A stretch of 64,000 bases of DNA from Mycolicibacterium sp. P9-64 (GCF_008329605.1 NZ_NPKO01000007.1:248001-312000); one strand, 5' to 3'. Numbered from the stretch's first letter, positions 44,540-53,343 are shown. The notes: generated from the letters alone by a model not told the origin. A program made the numbers and translations.

Positions 44540-46510
44540 ATGACGATGGAAGACACGGTGGTGAGCACCGGCGCCAAGGGCACGGCGGCCTACCCGCTGG
44601 ATCCGTTGAGCGGAGCGGAGATCGAGGCCGCGGCCGTGATCATCACGGCATCCGAATATGCCTCGCCCACACTGAAGTTCGTGATGATCCAGCTGGCGGA
44701 ACCCGCCAAGACCGCCGAGCTGACGTTCGCCGGCATCGAGGTGCCGCGTTGCGCGTTCGCCACGATGTACGACGCCGCAGCCAAGATGGTCTACGAGGCG
44801 GTCGTGGACCTCGGTGCCAGGGTCATCGAATCGTGGAAGGCGATTCCAGGCCGGTTCCCCTCCTACCTGGTCGAGCACATGACCGGGGTGGAGGAGAAGG
44901 TCCGCGCGGATCCGCGGTGGCAGGCGGCGATGCTCAAGCGCGGTGTCACCGACTTCAGTCTCGCGATGATCGACCCGTGGCCCGCAGGCTATTACGGCCA
45001 GCAGGACCACTACGACAACGCGCCGCTGCTGTGCCGTCCGCTGACGTTCATGCGGGCGGCACCGTCCGAGCACGGCTATGCGCGTCCCGTCGAGGGCCTG
45101 ATCGTCACGTTCGACCTCGACACGATGGAGGTCGTCGACATCGAGGACCACGGTGTGGTGCCGATGCCGCCCACCGCGGGCAACTATGCCGAGCGGTTCA
45201 TGTTCGATCCGAACAACCGGCCCGCCTTCACCGAGTTCCGCCCCGACGTCAATCCGATCGAGATCACCCAACCCGACGGCCCCAGCTTCACCGTCGACGG
45301 CTGGCACGTGACGTGGCAGAAGTGGTCGCTGCGGATCGGTTTCAACCCGCGTGAGGGCATCACGCTGCACGAGGTGACCTACACCGACCGCGGTGAGACC
45401 AGGCCCATCATCTACCGGGCGTCGCTGTCGGAGATGGTGGTGCCCTATGGCGACACCTCGCCAACGCACTGGAACAAGAACGTCTTCGACATGGGTGAGG
45501 TGGGCATGGGCTTCTCGGCCAACCCGCTGACGCTCGGCTGCGACTGTCTCGGCGAAATCCACTACTTCGACGGCACGGTCAACGACTCCGACGGCAACGC
45601 GGTAACCATCCCGAACGCCATCTGCATGCACGAGGAGGATTACGGAATCTCCTGGAAGCACACCGACTTCCGCACCGAGGAGGTCGAGGTGCGGCGCTCC
45701 AGGCGGTTGGTCGTCTCGATGATCTGCACCGTCGGGAACTACGAGTACGGGTTCTTCTGGTACTTCTACAATGACGCCTCCATCGAGGTGGAGGTCAAGC
45801 TGTCGGGTGTGCTCACCACCGGTGCCATCGCCGACGGCGAGGTGCCGCGTTGGGGCAAGCTCGTCGCTCCTGGCATCTACGGGCCGAACCATCAGCACTT
45901 CTTCAACTTCCGGCTCGACATGAGCGTCGACGGGCCGGGAAACAGTGTCTACGAAGTGGATTCGGTCCCCGAGCCGGACCCTGCGCTCAACCCGCACCAC
46001 AACGCCTGGATCACCAAGGACACCCTGGTCGCGTCGGAGGCCGAGGGGGCACGCGATTGGGACTGGAAGACCGGCAGGTACTGGAAGGTCGCCAACCCGT
46101 CGAAGCGCAACGAACTCGGTAGCCCCGTGGCGTACAAGCTGGTGCCGAAGGAGATCGTGCCCGTGATGGTGCAGGAGGGCTCCCACATCTACGATCGGGC
46201 CCGCTTCGTCCAGCACAACCTGTGGGTCACCAAGTACGACGAGTCGGAGAGGTTCGCGGCGGGGGACTACATGTACCAGTCGACGGACGCGCAGGGTCTG
46301 CCGGAGTTCGTGGCCGACGACGCGCCGCTGGAGGACACCGACGTCGTGCTCTGGTACACCCTCGGCGCCCACCACGTGGTGCGCCCCGAGGATTGGCCGG
46401 TGATGCCGTGTGCGTACGCGGGGTTCCACTTGAAGCCGATCGGCTTCTTCGACGGGAATCCGGCACTCGACCTTCCGCCGTCGCCGCCGAAGGCGTGCCA
46501 TCACCACTGA
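44540..46510 (+). CDS. Copper-containing primary amine oxidase
   Basis: 656 residues, close to the Arthrobacter enzyme. Tyr401 in VGNYEYG would become the topaquinone cofactor, Asp317 in VFDMGEVG is the catalytic base, and copper ligands are His451 and His453 (GPNHQHF) plus a histidine near 611-612 (LGAHHVVRPEDWPVMP). It converts primary amines to aldehyde, ammonia and hydrogen peroxide. No signal peptide, so it acts in the cytosol. The C-terminus ends in three histidines. Forms a unit with the permease upstream. Confidence 0.94.
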   Translation: MTMEDTVVSTGAKGTAAYPLDPLSGAEIEAAAVIITASEYASPTLKFVMIQLAEPAKTAELTFAGIEVPRCAFATMYDAAAKMVYEAVVDLGARVIESWKAIPGRFPSYLVEHMTGVEEKVRADPRWQAAMLKRGVTDFSLAMIDPWPAGYYGQQDHYDNAPLLCRPLTFMRAAPSEHGYARPVEGLIVTFDLDTMEVVDIEDHGVVPMPPTAGNYAERFMFDPNNRPAFTEFRPDVNPIEITQPDGPSFTVDGWHVTWQKWSLRIGFNPREGITLHEVTYTDRGETRPIIYRASLSEMVVPYGDTSPTHWNKNVFDMGEVGMGFSANPLTLGCDCLGEIHYFDGTVNDSDGNAVTIPNAICMHEEDYGISWKHTDFRTEEVEVRRSRRLVVSMICTVGNYEYGFFWYFYNDASIEVEVKLSGVLTTGAIADGEVPRWGKLVAPGIYGPNHQHFFNFRLDMSVDGPGNSVYEVDSVPEPDPALNPHHNAWITKDTLVASEAEGARDWDWKTGRYWKVANPSKRNELGSPVAYKLVPKEIVPVMVQEGSHIYDRARFVQHNLWVTKYDESERFAAGDYMYQSTDAQGLPEFVADDAPLEDTDVVLWYTLGAHHVVRPEDWPVMPCAYAGFHLKPIGFFDGNPALDLPPSPPKACHHH

Positions 46511-46596
46511 CGCCGGACAGCACCGCTACGTGGGGTCGCCCGGGTAATCTTCGGACTTCTGGCCTTGAGACCACAGGGCCGAAACGGAGGCATGCG

Positions 46597-47904
46597 GTGA
46601 CCACACTGTCCGACGACCTGCGCACGTTGAGTTACGAGGCGTTCGTCTACTTCTATCCGCTGGTGACCATGGACGTCACCCGGCGTCAGGCGCTCAACTC
46701 ACCCGTTGGGAGCACGCCGGGATCCGGTCCGCCGAACCGGTTCTCGCACATACGGGCCTTCCCGACGGCGGACTTCCGGGCGGTAGTCCGGCCGAACTTC
46801 GACACCCTGTACTCGTCGGCGTGGCTGGACCTGACGGCCGGTCCGGTCAAGCTGACCGCTGCCGACACTCAGAACCGTTACTACATGTTGCCGCTCCTCG
46901 ACATGTGGACCGACGTCTTCGCCAACCCCGGCCAGCGCACCACGGGTACGGATGCCGCCGAGTGGGTCATCGTCGGCCCCGGATACTCCGGGGAGCTGCC
47001 TGCCGGTCTACCGGTGATCGCCGCACCGACTCCGTACGTCTGGATCATCGGGCGGACGCAGACCAACGGCGTGGCCGACTATCCGGCAGTGCACGGGGTG
47101 CAGGACGGCTACGTGATCACGCCGTTGGGAGCTGACCCCGAGTACGTCGTCGATGCGGACTACGACGTGACGACCGAGCCGCTGAAGGCGGTCAACGGCA
47201 TGGCTGCGCTGGACTACTTGGACTATGCCGCCGAGCTGCTCTCGGCGAATCCGCCTCACCCGACCGACTTCTCGCAGTTGGCCCGGATCGCGCTGCTCGG
47301 CATCGAACCGGGCAAGCCGTTCGACGCAGGCCGGTTCAGCGCGGCCGAGCGTGCTGAGATCGAGGCGGGCAAGGCCGACGCGCTGGCAACGATGCTGGCG
47401 TCGCTGCCCATCCTGGGCACCAGCGCCAACGGCTGGACGGTGATGACCGACAACATCGGCGTGTACGGCAACTCGTATCTCAAGCGCGCGGTGGTGACGA
47501 TGATCGGGCTCGGTGCCAACCCGCCCGAGGACGCCGTCTACCCGCTGCTCAACGTCGACGCGGACGGCGACCCGATCACCGGGGAGAGCGATTACGTCAT
47601 CCGCTTCGAGGCAGACGAGCTTCCGCCCGTGTACGCCTTCTGGTCGGTGACGATGTACGACGCGGAGGGCTTCCAGGTCGCCAACGAGCTCGACCGCTTC
47701 GCGATCGGCGACCGAGATGCGCTGAAGTACGACGCCGACGGCTCATTGACTCTCTTTGTCCAGCACGACAACCCGGGCCCGGAGCGCGAGTCGAACTGGC
47801 TCCCCGCGCCGAAGGGCCCGTTGGGCGTGACGATGCGGCTGTATGCGCCCAAGGCCGAGGTGCTCGACGGTCGATGGAGGCCCCCTCTGGTGCGGAAGGC
47901 CTGA
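46597..47904 (+). CDS. DUF1254/DUF1214-domain protein
   Basis: 435 residues. The DUF1254 part covers about 1-190 (EAFVYFYPLVTMDVTRRQ, FDTLYSSAWLDL) and DUF1214 about 290-435 (DADGDPITGESDYVIRF, FWSVTMYDAEGF). Function unknown; the family is frequent in environmental mycobacteria. The GTG start is preceded by ACGGAGG. It follows the amine oxidase by 86 bases and may process the aldehyde or respond to the peroxide; this is a guess from position only. Confidence 0.88.
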   Translation: MTTLSDDLRTLSYEAFVYFYPLVTMDVTRRQALNSPVGSTPGSGPPNRFSHIRAFPTADFRAVVRPNFDTLYSSAWLDLTAGPVKLTAADTQNRYYMLPLLDMWTDVFANPGQRTTGTDAAEWVIVGPGYSGELPAGLPVIAAPTPYVWIIGRTQTNGVADYPAVHGVQDGYVITPLGADPEYVVDADYDVTTEPLKAVNGMAALDYLDYAAELLSANPPHPTDFSQLARIALLGIEPGKPFDAGRFSAAERAEIEAGKADALATMLASLPILGTSANGWTVMTDNIGVYGNSYLKRAVVTMIGLGANPPEDAVYPLLNVDADGDPITGESDYVIRFEADELPPVYAFWSVTMYDAEGFQVANELDRFAIGDRDALKYDADGSLTLFVQHDNPGPERESNWLPAPKGPLGVTMRLYAPKAEVLDGRWRPPLVRKA

Positions 47905-47907
47905 CGC

Positions 47908-48333
47908 CTAGCCGAGATCGTCGAGGATCCGCCGGAGCTCGGCCTGGTCGCGCTCGTTCAGAGGGGCGAGGACGCGGCCTTCGGCGGCTCGGATGCCCGC
48001 CTCGGTGCGCTTGAGCAGCGCCTTGCCCTCCTGGGTCAGCTCGGTGGGCAGCGAGCGTCCTGCAGCTACCGTCGCGGGCCTTGCCACCAGGCCGCGGTCC
48101 TGCAGGCTGCGCACGACCATGTTCATCGCTTGGGGCGACACCATGACGTCCCTCGCGAGCTCGGCGTTCGAGCTGCCCGGGTACAGGGACAGGATTCGCA
48201 AGCAGATGTATTGCGGGAAGGGCAGATCCAGCGGTTCCAGCACGTTGGCCGTGACGTCGGTGCGCAATGCGGTGGTCAGCCGGTGCAGAAGGTAGCCCAA
48301 GGGCCGATTCTCGCCGTCGCTCATGTCAATCAT
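47908..48333 (-). CDS. MarR-family regulator, Rv2887-like
   Basis: About 141 residues. Winged-helix MarR: PLGYLLHRLTTALR, LPFPQYICLRILS, AELARDVMVSPQAMNMVVRSL and the wing VARPATVAAGRSLP. As I recall M. tuberculosis Rv2887, it shares these blocks and its position between amiC and pyrH. Start is ATG 48333 or 48324. It is divergent from the methyltransferase with two perfect operators, so it should repress both. Rv2887 represses the Rv0560c methyltransferase gene and responds to salicylate-type compounds. Confidence 0.9.
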   Translation of the reverse strand: MIDMSDGENRPLGYLLHRLTTALRTDVTANVLEPLDLPFPQYICLRILSLYPGSSNAELARDVMVSPQAMNMVVRSLQDRGLVARPATVAAGRSLPTELTQEGKALLKRTEAGIRAAEGRVLAPLNERDQAELRRILDDLG

Positions 48334-48363
48334 CTTGACACATATCAACTAGATTGATAAACA
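48324..48363. promoter_or_regulatory. Twin MarR operators over the methyltransferase promoter
   Basis: TGTCAA, five bases, TTGACA (48324-48340) and TATCAA, five bases, TTGATA (48343-48359) are both perfect 6-5-6 palindromes, 19 bases apart. The methyltransferase promoter overlaps them: -35 TTGACA (48335-48340), 17-base spacer, -10 TAAACA (48358-48363), then 6 bases to the ATG, a leaderless layout. Bound MarR would cover -35 and spacer. Confidence 0.8.
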
Positions 48364-48369
48364 GGAAGC

Positions 48370-49056
48370 ATGACCAATCCTTCCGACATGATGTTCGATT
48401 CCGCCTACCGTGGCGAGGCCCCCGAGCTCGGACTGGGCGCCAGGCCCCCGTGGAGCATCGGTGAGCCGCAACCCGAGATCGCCGCGCTCATCGCGGCGGG
48501 CAAGGTGCACGGCGACGTGCTCGACGCCGGCTGCGGCGAGGCCGCCACGGCCATCGCACTCGCCGAGCGGGGCTTCACCACGGTCGGCCTCGACCAGTCG
48601 GCGACCGCGATCGAGCTGGCGCGCGCCGAGGCCGCGAAGCGCGGCCTGACCAATGCCACCTTCGACGTCGCCGACATCAGCGCGTTCACCGGCTATGACG
48701 GCCGTTTCGGCACCATCATCGACAGCACGCTGTTCCATTCCATGCCGGTCGAACTGCGCGACGGCTACCAGCAGTCGATCGTGCGCGCGGCCGCGCCAGG
48801 GGCGTCGTACTTCGTACTGGTCTTCGACGCCACCAACTGGCCGGCCGCCGGGCCCGCCCATCCGGTCACCGAGCAGGAGCTGCGCGACGTGGTGTCCAAG
48901 TACTGGGCCATCGACGAGATCCGTCACGCGCGCATCCACGCCAACTTCGCCGGGAACGAAGCGGGCGCCAAGCAGTTTGCCGGCGAGAGCCTTCGTGACG
49001 AGGGCAACGGCCGCATGTCGGTGCCCGCCTGGCTGCTGACGGCCCACCTGGGCTAG
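48370..49056 (+). CDS. SAM-dependent methyltransferase, Rv0560c-like
   Basis: 228 residues, class I fold. Motif I VLDAGCGEAATAIALAERG is at about 50-68, VGLDQS at 73-78, and FDVADIS and IIDSTLFHSMP follow. It resembles the mycobacterial Rv0560c group, which N- or O-methylates small aromatic compounds and can inactivate drugs. It is divergent from the MarR gene, under the twin operators. Confidence 0.88.
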   Translation: MTNPSDMMFDSAYRGEAPELGLGARPPWSIGEPQPEIAALIAAGKVHGDVLDAGCGEAATAIALAERGFTTVGLDQSATAIELARAEAAKRGLTNATFDVADISAFTGYDGRFGTIIDSTLFHSMPVELRDGYQQSIVRAAAPGASYFVLVFDATNWPAAGPAHPVTEQELRDVVSKYWAIDEIRHARIHANFAGNEAGAKQFAGESLRDEGNGRMSVPAWLLTAHLG

Positions 49057-49175
49057 CCATCTCGGTAGCCGGCCCGCGGCGCCACCCCTGCGTCGTCGCG
49101 CACCCGCGATGAGGCAGGATTGGTGACGCCGCCTTGCCGAATGCCGGGATGGCGTTCGCATGCGAGGAGGAGTCC

Positions 49176-49913
49176 ATGGGGGAGCCGGTCGTCGCAGGAA
49201 CAATCCGACCGATGTACTCGCGCGTGCTGCTCAAGCTGGGCGGCGAGATGTTCGGCGGCGGGCAGGTCGGCCTCGACCCCGACGTCGTCGCGCAGGTGGC
49301 ACGTCAGATCGCCGAAGTGGTGCGCAGCGGCGCACAGGTCGCCGTCGTCATCGGAGGCGGCAACTTCTTCCGCGGTGCACAACTGCAGCAGCGCGGCATG
49401 GAACGCACTCGCTCCGACTACATGGGCATGCTCGGCACGGTGATGAACAGCCTGGCGCTGCAGGACTTCCTCGAAAAGGAGGGCATCGTGACGCGCGTGC
49501 AGACCGCGATCACGATGGGTCAGGTCGCCGAGCCCTACATTCCGCTGCGCGCCCGCAGGCACCTCGAGAAGGGTCGCGTCGTGATCTTCGGGGCAGGCAT
49601 GGGTCTGCCGTACTTCTCCACCGACACCACCGCCGCGCAACGCGCATTGGAGATCGGTGCCGAGGTAGTGCTGATGGCCAAGGCCGTCGACGGCATCTTC
49701 ACCGCGGACCCGCGGGAGGATCCCAACGCCGAACTCCTGACCACGATCACCCATCGAGAGGTCATCGACCGCGGGCTCAAGGTCGCCGACGCCACCGCAT
49801 TCAGCCTGTGCATGGACAACGGGATGCCCATCCTGGTGTTCAATCTGCTCACCAATGGCAATATCGCGCGTGCGGTCGCGGGTGAGAAGATCGGAACACT
49901 GGTCACCACCTGA
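49176..49913 (+). CDS. pyrH: UMP kinase
   Basis: 245 residues, bacterial amino-acid-kinase fold. RVLLKLGGEMF near 16-26, VIGGGNFFRG near 58, MGMLGTVMNSLAL and STDTTAAQRALEI are typical. It phosphorylates UMP to UDP and is a hexamer regulated by GTP and UTP. The ATG at 49176 follows GAGGAGGAG. Start of the pyrH-frr-cdsA housekeeping run. Confidence 0.97.
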   Translation: MGEPVVAGTIRPMYSRVLLKLGGEMFGGGQVGLDPDVVAQVARQIAEVVRSGAQVAVVIGGGNFFRGAQLQQRGMERTRSDYMGMLGTVMNSLALQDFLEKEGIVTRVQTAITMGQVAEPYIPLRARRHLEKGRVVIFGAGMGLPYFSTDTTAAQRALEIGAEVVLMAKAVDGIFTADPREDPNAELLTTITHREVIDRGLKVADATAFSLCMDNGMPILVFNLLTNGNIARAVAGEKIGTLVTT

Positions 49914-49962
49914 CGGGGCGACACCCACGAGGCGAGCGACAAGTGGCCGGAGAATCGGTGCC

Positions 49963-49984
49963 GGGCGAGCGATAGCGACGGGAG
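49963..49984 (+). repeat. Short intergenic repeat, copy 2
   Basis: GGGCGAGCGATAGCGACGGG then AG, one base longer than copy 1 at 41696. A partial GGCGAGCGA also occurs at 49931-49939. Its GGGAG end lies at ribosome-site distance from frr. Confidence 0.5.
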
Positions 49985-49993
49985 ACTTGGATT

Positions 49994-50551
49994 GTGATCG
50001 ACGAAACCCTCTTCGAAGCCGAGGAGAAGATGGAGAAGGCCGTCTCGGTGGCGCGTGACGACCTGTCGTCCATCCGCACCGGTCGCGCCAACCCCGGAAT
50101 GTTCTCCAGACTCACCATCGACTACTACGGGTCGCCCACGCCCATCACGCAGATCTCCAGCATCAACGTGCCGGAGGCTCGCCTGGTCGTCATCAAGCCG
50201 TACGAGGCCGCTCAGCTGCGCAACATCGAGGACGCCATCAGGCACTCCGATCTCGGCCTCAACCCGAGCAACGACGGCAACGTCATCCGCATCTCGATAC
50301 CCCAGCTGACGGAGGAACGCAGGCGCGAGCTCGTCAAGCAGGCCAAGTCGAAGGGCGAGGACGCCAAGGTGACCGTCCGCAACGTTCGCCGCAAGGCCAT
50401 GGAGGAGCTCAGCCGCATCAAGAAGGACGGCGAGGCAGGCGAGGACGAGGTGGGCAGGGCCGAGAAGGAACTGGACAAGTCCACGTCGACCTACACCACC
50501 CAGATCGACGATCTGGTCAAGCACAAGGAAGGCGAGCTGCTCGAGGTATAG
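49994..50551 (+). CDS. frr: Ribosome recycling factor
   Basis: 185 residues, the exact family length. SIRTGRANPGMF near 30, the central IRISIPQLTEERRRELVKQ and the long helices of domain I are clear. With EF-G it splits post-termination ribosomes. GTG start with GGGAG upstream from the intergenic repeat. Confidence 0.97.
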   Translation: MIDETLFEAEEKMEKAVSVARDDLSSIRTGRANPGMFSRLTIDYYGSPTPITQISSINVPEARLVVIKPYEAAQLRNIEDAIRHSDLGLNPSNDGNVIRISIPQLTEERRRELVKQAKSKGEDAKVTVRNVRRKAMEELSRIKKDGEAGEDEVGRAEKELDKSTSTYTTQIDDLVKHKEGELLEV

Positions 50552-50570
50552 ACCTCGGCAACCGATTTCC

Positions 50571-51449
50571 GTGGCTGACACCGACACCGCCCCGTCCGAC
50601 GGGGCCGACGCTTCTCGCGAGGAGCCCAAGAAGTCGCGCGCAGGGCGCGACTTGCCCGCGGCCATCGGCGTGGGCGCGTTCCTCGGCTTCGGTGTCATCG
50701 CGATTCTGGTGTGGGCGCCACTGTGGTGGATTCCCGTCGTCGCCACGGCCATGGCAGTGGCCACCCACGAGGTGGTGCGACGGCTGCGCACGGCCGGGTA
50801 CTCGATCCCCGTCGTGCCGCTGCTCGTCGGCGGCCAGGCCATGGTCTGGCTGACGTGGCCGTTCGGCACCGCGGGCGCACTCGGCAGTTACGGCGCGACG
50901 GTCGTCGTCTGCATGATCTGGCGTCTGCTGGCAGGCGGGCTGAAGAATGCCCCGGTCAACTATCTGCGGGACATCAGCACGACCGTCTTCCTGGCCACCT
51001 GGATTCCGCTGTTCGGCGCGTTCGGCACGCTGCTTGTCTATCCCGACGACGGCGGCTGGCGCGTGCTCTGCCTGATGCTCGGGGTGGTGTTCTCCGACAT
51101 CGGTGGCTACACGGCCGGCGTGCTGTTCGGCAAGCACCCGATGGTGCCGGCGATCAGCCCGAAGAAGTCATGGGAGGGACTCGCCGGTTCACTGATCTTC
51201 GGCACCGCCGGCGCCGTGATCGCCGTGACCTTCCTGCTCGACAAGCCGGCATGGGTCGGCGTGCCCCTGGGCCTCATGCTGGTGATCACCGGAACGCTCG
51301 GAGATCTCATCGAGTCCCAGGTCAAACGCGACCTGGGCATCAAGGACATGGGGACGCTGCTACCTGGGCACGGCGGGCTCATGGACCGCCTGGACTCGGT
51401 CTTGCCGTCCGCCGTTGCGACCTGGGTCGTCTTGACGCTGCTCGTCTGA
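50571..51449 (+). CDS. cdsA: Phosphatidate cytidylyltransferase
   Basis: 292 residues, about seven membrane segments after a charged N-terminus. The CDP-diglyceride synthase signature SQVKRDLGIKDMGTLLPGHG with GGLMDRLDS is intact. It makes CDP-diacylglycerol for phospholipid synthesis, including phosphatidylinositol for PIMs. GTG start 20 bases after frr. The last 90 bases overlap the convergent DMT transporter. Confidence 0.96.
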   Translation: MADTDTAPSDGADASREEPKKSRAGRDLPAAIGVGAFLGFGVIAILVWAPLWWIPVVATAMAVATHEVVRRLRTAGYSIPVVPLLVGGQAMVWLTWPFGTAGALGSYGATVVVCMIWRLLAGGLKNAPVNYLRDISTTVFLATWIPLFGAFGTLLVYPDDGGWRVLCLMLGVVFSDIGGYTAGVLFGKHPMVPAISPKKSWEGLAGSLIFGTAGAVIAVTFLLDKPAWVGVPLGLMLVITGTLGDLIESQVKRDLGIKDMGTLLPGHGGLMDRLDSVLPSAVATWVVLTLLV

Positions 51450-52328
51450 CCTGCGGGCTTTCGCGCGCGTCGCCGAGCTGTTCAGCCAGCACGCAAGTGC
51501 GCCGAGAACGAGCCCGACGCCGGTACCGATGTCCACGGGCTGGCGGAGCATCAGCCAGGACAGCACGCCCGCGACCGCCGGGATGACGCAGAACAGCATC
51601 GACACTGCGGCGGCGCCGTGCAGGTTGATCGCCCGCACGTACAGCGACACGCCGAGCACCGCGTTCAGCAACACCACTCCGGTGACCGCGATGGTGGCCT
51701 TCACCGGGTCGTGAATCGCGAAGTGCGTCGTCAGCGCGAAGATCACGGCGGGCACGAACGCCACGGTGTTCTGAATGGTGGTCGAGGCGCGGAAGTCGAC
51801 GTCGGCGCAGAACCGCTGCTGATACACCCCGCCCGCGGCGATGCCGAACAGCGCAACGAGGAGTAGCAGGACCGCGGGGTCGACGCCCTTCTCGCTGATC
51901 AGCCGGCTCGCGCACGCCGACAGCACGGCCGCAACGCCGAGGACCAGCGCCATGATCCGGCGCGGTGTCAGCCGGTCACGAAGGAAGGTCGCGGCCAGCA
52001 GGGCCGTGGCGACGGGGTTCATCGCGACGATCACCGCGCACAGCACGGCCGGTGCACCGTGCTGTATCGCCACGTACAGCGCGCAGAACTGGACGGCCTG
52101 CATCAGCAGTCCGGTGACGGCGACGTGGCCCAGTTTGCGACCCGTCGGCCAGGCCACCCGCGCGACCTTGGCCCAGGTGCCGAGGATGAGCGCCGCGAGC
52201 CCGAACCGGAATACCAGCACGGCCATCGGTGACATGGCGTTGACGGCCATGTTGCCGATCGGGTAGCCGAGGGCATAGAAGAAGGTCACGGTCGACGCGG
52301 TTCTCAGCGGCATGCGGGTGGGCGTCAC
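51360..52328 (-). CDS. EamA/DMT-family transporter
   Basis: About 322 residues and ten membrane segments made of two EamA repeats (LVFRFGLAALILGTW and, in the second half, LYVRAINLHGAAAVSML). The C-terminal tail, basic and polar, runs antisense through the cdsA signature. Drug/metabolite exporter; substrate unknown. GTG 52328 or ATG 52313 are possible starts. It is divergent from a LysR gene of the ArgP type, often a regulator of amino-acid exporters. Confidence 0.85.
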   Translation of the reverse strand: MTPTRMPLRTASTVTFFYALGYPIGNMAVNAMSPMAVLVFRFGLAALILGTWAKVARVAWPTGRKLGHVAVTGLLMQAVQFCALYVAIQHGAPAVLCAVIVAMNPVATALLAATFLRDRLTPRRIMALVLGVAAVLSACASRLISEKGVDPAVLLLLVALFGIAAGGVYQQRFCADVDFRASTTIQNTVAFVPAVIFALTTHFAIHDPVKATIAVTGVVLLNAVLGVSLYVRAINLHGAAAVSMLFCVIPAVAGVLSWLMLRQPVDIGTGVGLVLGALACWLNSSATRAKARRSDEQRQDDPGRNGGRQDRVQAVHEPAVPR

Positions 52329-52375
52329 CGCTCCATGGTGTCGACGGCCGACGTGCGAGTCCAACGAATATCGGC

Positions 52376-52411
52376 GATCACGAATGATCGTGGATCGTGA
52401 TCGAATATTCG
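52376..52411. promoter_or_regulatory. LysR-type operator region between the DMT and LysR genes
   Basis: GATCACGA and TCGTGATC pair as a perfect 8-base inverted repeat with 11 bases between (52376-52402). CGAATATTCG (52402-52411), a perfect palindrome, adjoins it. It lies in the divergent promoter, as expected for LysR binding. Confidence 0.5.
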
Positions 52412-52470
52412 GAATAACCCCCGCAATGCGTGCGAAAACCCTGCTCTTTGATCCGAATTGCTGATCAGAG

Positions 52471-52476
52471 TACCTT
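52471..52476 (+). promoter_or_regulatory. -10 element for a leaderless LysR mRNA
   Basis: TACCTT stands 6 bases before the GTG at 52483, the leaderless spacing. Confidence 0.5.
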
Positions 52477-52482
52477 GAACGG

Positions 52483-53334
52483 GTGGCTCAGGTCCTGGAC
52501 ATCGCACCGCTGCGCAGCGTCGTCGCCGTAGCCGACTGTGGCGGATTTCACCGCGCTGCGACGGTCCTTCACCTGACCCAGTCGGCCGTCAGCCAACACG
52601 TCCGCAGGGTCGAGGCCGTCGTGGGCGGGCCCGTCGTGGAGAAGTCGGGCCGCGGGGTGGCCTTCACCGAACTGGGCTACCGAGTGCTGGCCCACGCGCG
52701 CACCATCCTCGCCGCGCACGACACCGCACTGGACGACCTTGGTGCCGCGCAGGAGCAGGTGTTGCTCGTCGGTGCCACCGAACACGGCGCCGACGTGATG
52801 CTGGCCGGCCTGACCAACGCGCTGGGGGAGCGGCTGCCCGACTGGCGGCTACGGTTCCGGCTCGACCGCAACGTGATGCTTGCCGACGCCGTCGAGCACG
52901 GCAACGTCGACGTCGCGGTGATGCTCGACGGGTCCGGTCTGGACCCCGCCAATGCCTCTGGCATCGTGGCACTCAAGTGGGTCTCGGCCCGCAGTTTCGC
53001 CGCACCCGCCAACGAGCCGCTGCCGGTGGTGATGTTCTCCGAGCCGTGCACGCTGCGTGAGCCCGCATACGCCGGTCTCGACCGGGTCGGCGTGCCTTAC
53101 CGCATCGTCGCCGAGAGTTCGGACCTGTCTGGCCTCTACGCAGCGGTACGGTCAGGGCTCGGCGTTGCGCTGTTACCGATCATTGGCCGGTTGCCGGACG
53201 GCTTGTGCCTTGCCGAGGGGCTGCCGCCGGGCAGCCGCGCATCGGTGTTCGTGCGCGGCAGGGCCGGCGTCGATCCCGACATTTTGAACGCGGTCGACCA
53301 GGCCGTCCGTGACGTGCTGGCCGAAGAGACCTAA
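52483..53334 (+). CDS. LysR-family regulator, ArgP/LysG type
   Basis: 283 residues. The helix-turn-helix SVVAVADCGGFHRAATVLHL with TQSAVSQHVRRVE is at about 12-45, followed by the LysR substrate-binding domain. ArgP/LysG regulators sense basic amino acids and drive exporters; the divergent DMT gene is the likely target. GTG start, leaderless. Nine bases separate it from rlmN. Confidence 0.88.
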   Translation: MAQVLDIAPLRSVVAVADCGGFHRAATVLHLTQSAVSQHVRRVEAVVGGPVVEKSGRGVAFTELGYRVLAHARTILAAHDTALDDLGAAQEQVLLVGATEHGADVMLAGLTNALGERLPDWRLRFRLDRNVMLADAVEHGNVDVAVMLDGSGLDPANASGIVALKWVSARSFAAPANEPLPVVMFSEPCTLREPAYAGLDRVGVPYRIVAESSDLSGLYAAVRSGLGVALLPIIGRLPDGLCLAEGLPPGSRASVFVRGRAGVDPDILNAVDQAVRDVLAEET

Positions 53335-53343
53335 GGGCGATAG

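Noticed and set aside
43204..45354. A 716-codon open frame in a second forward frame over the permease and amine oxidase
   Set aside because: Arg/Gly/Pro-rich shadow frame with no motifs; both underlying genes are complete.
44363..46507. A 714-codon open frame antisense to the copper amine oxidase
   Set aside because: It is rich in Arg, His, Val and Asp as expected from the complement of GC-rich codons, has no family motif, and lies exactly on a gene with all catalytic residues.
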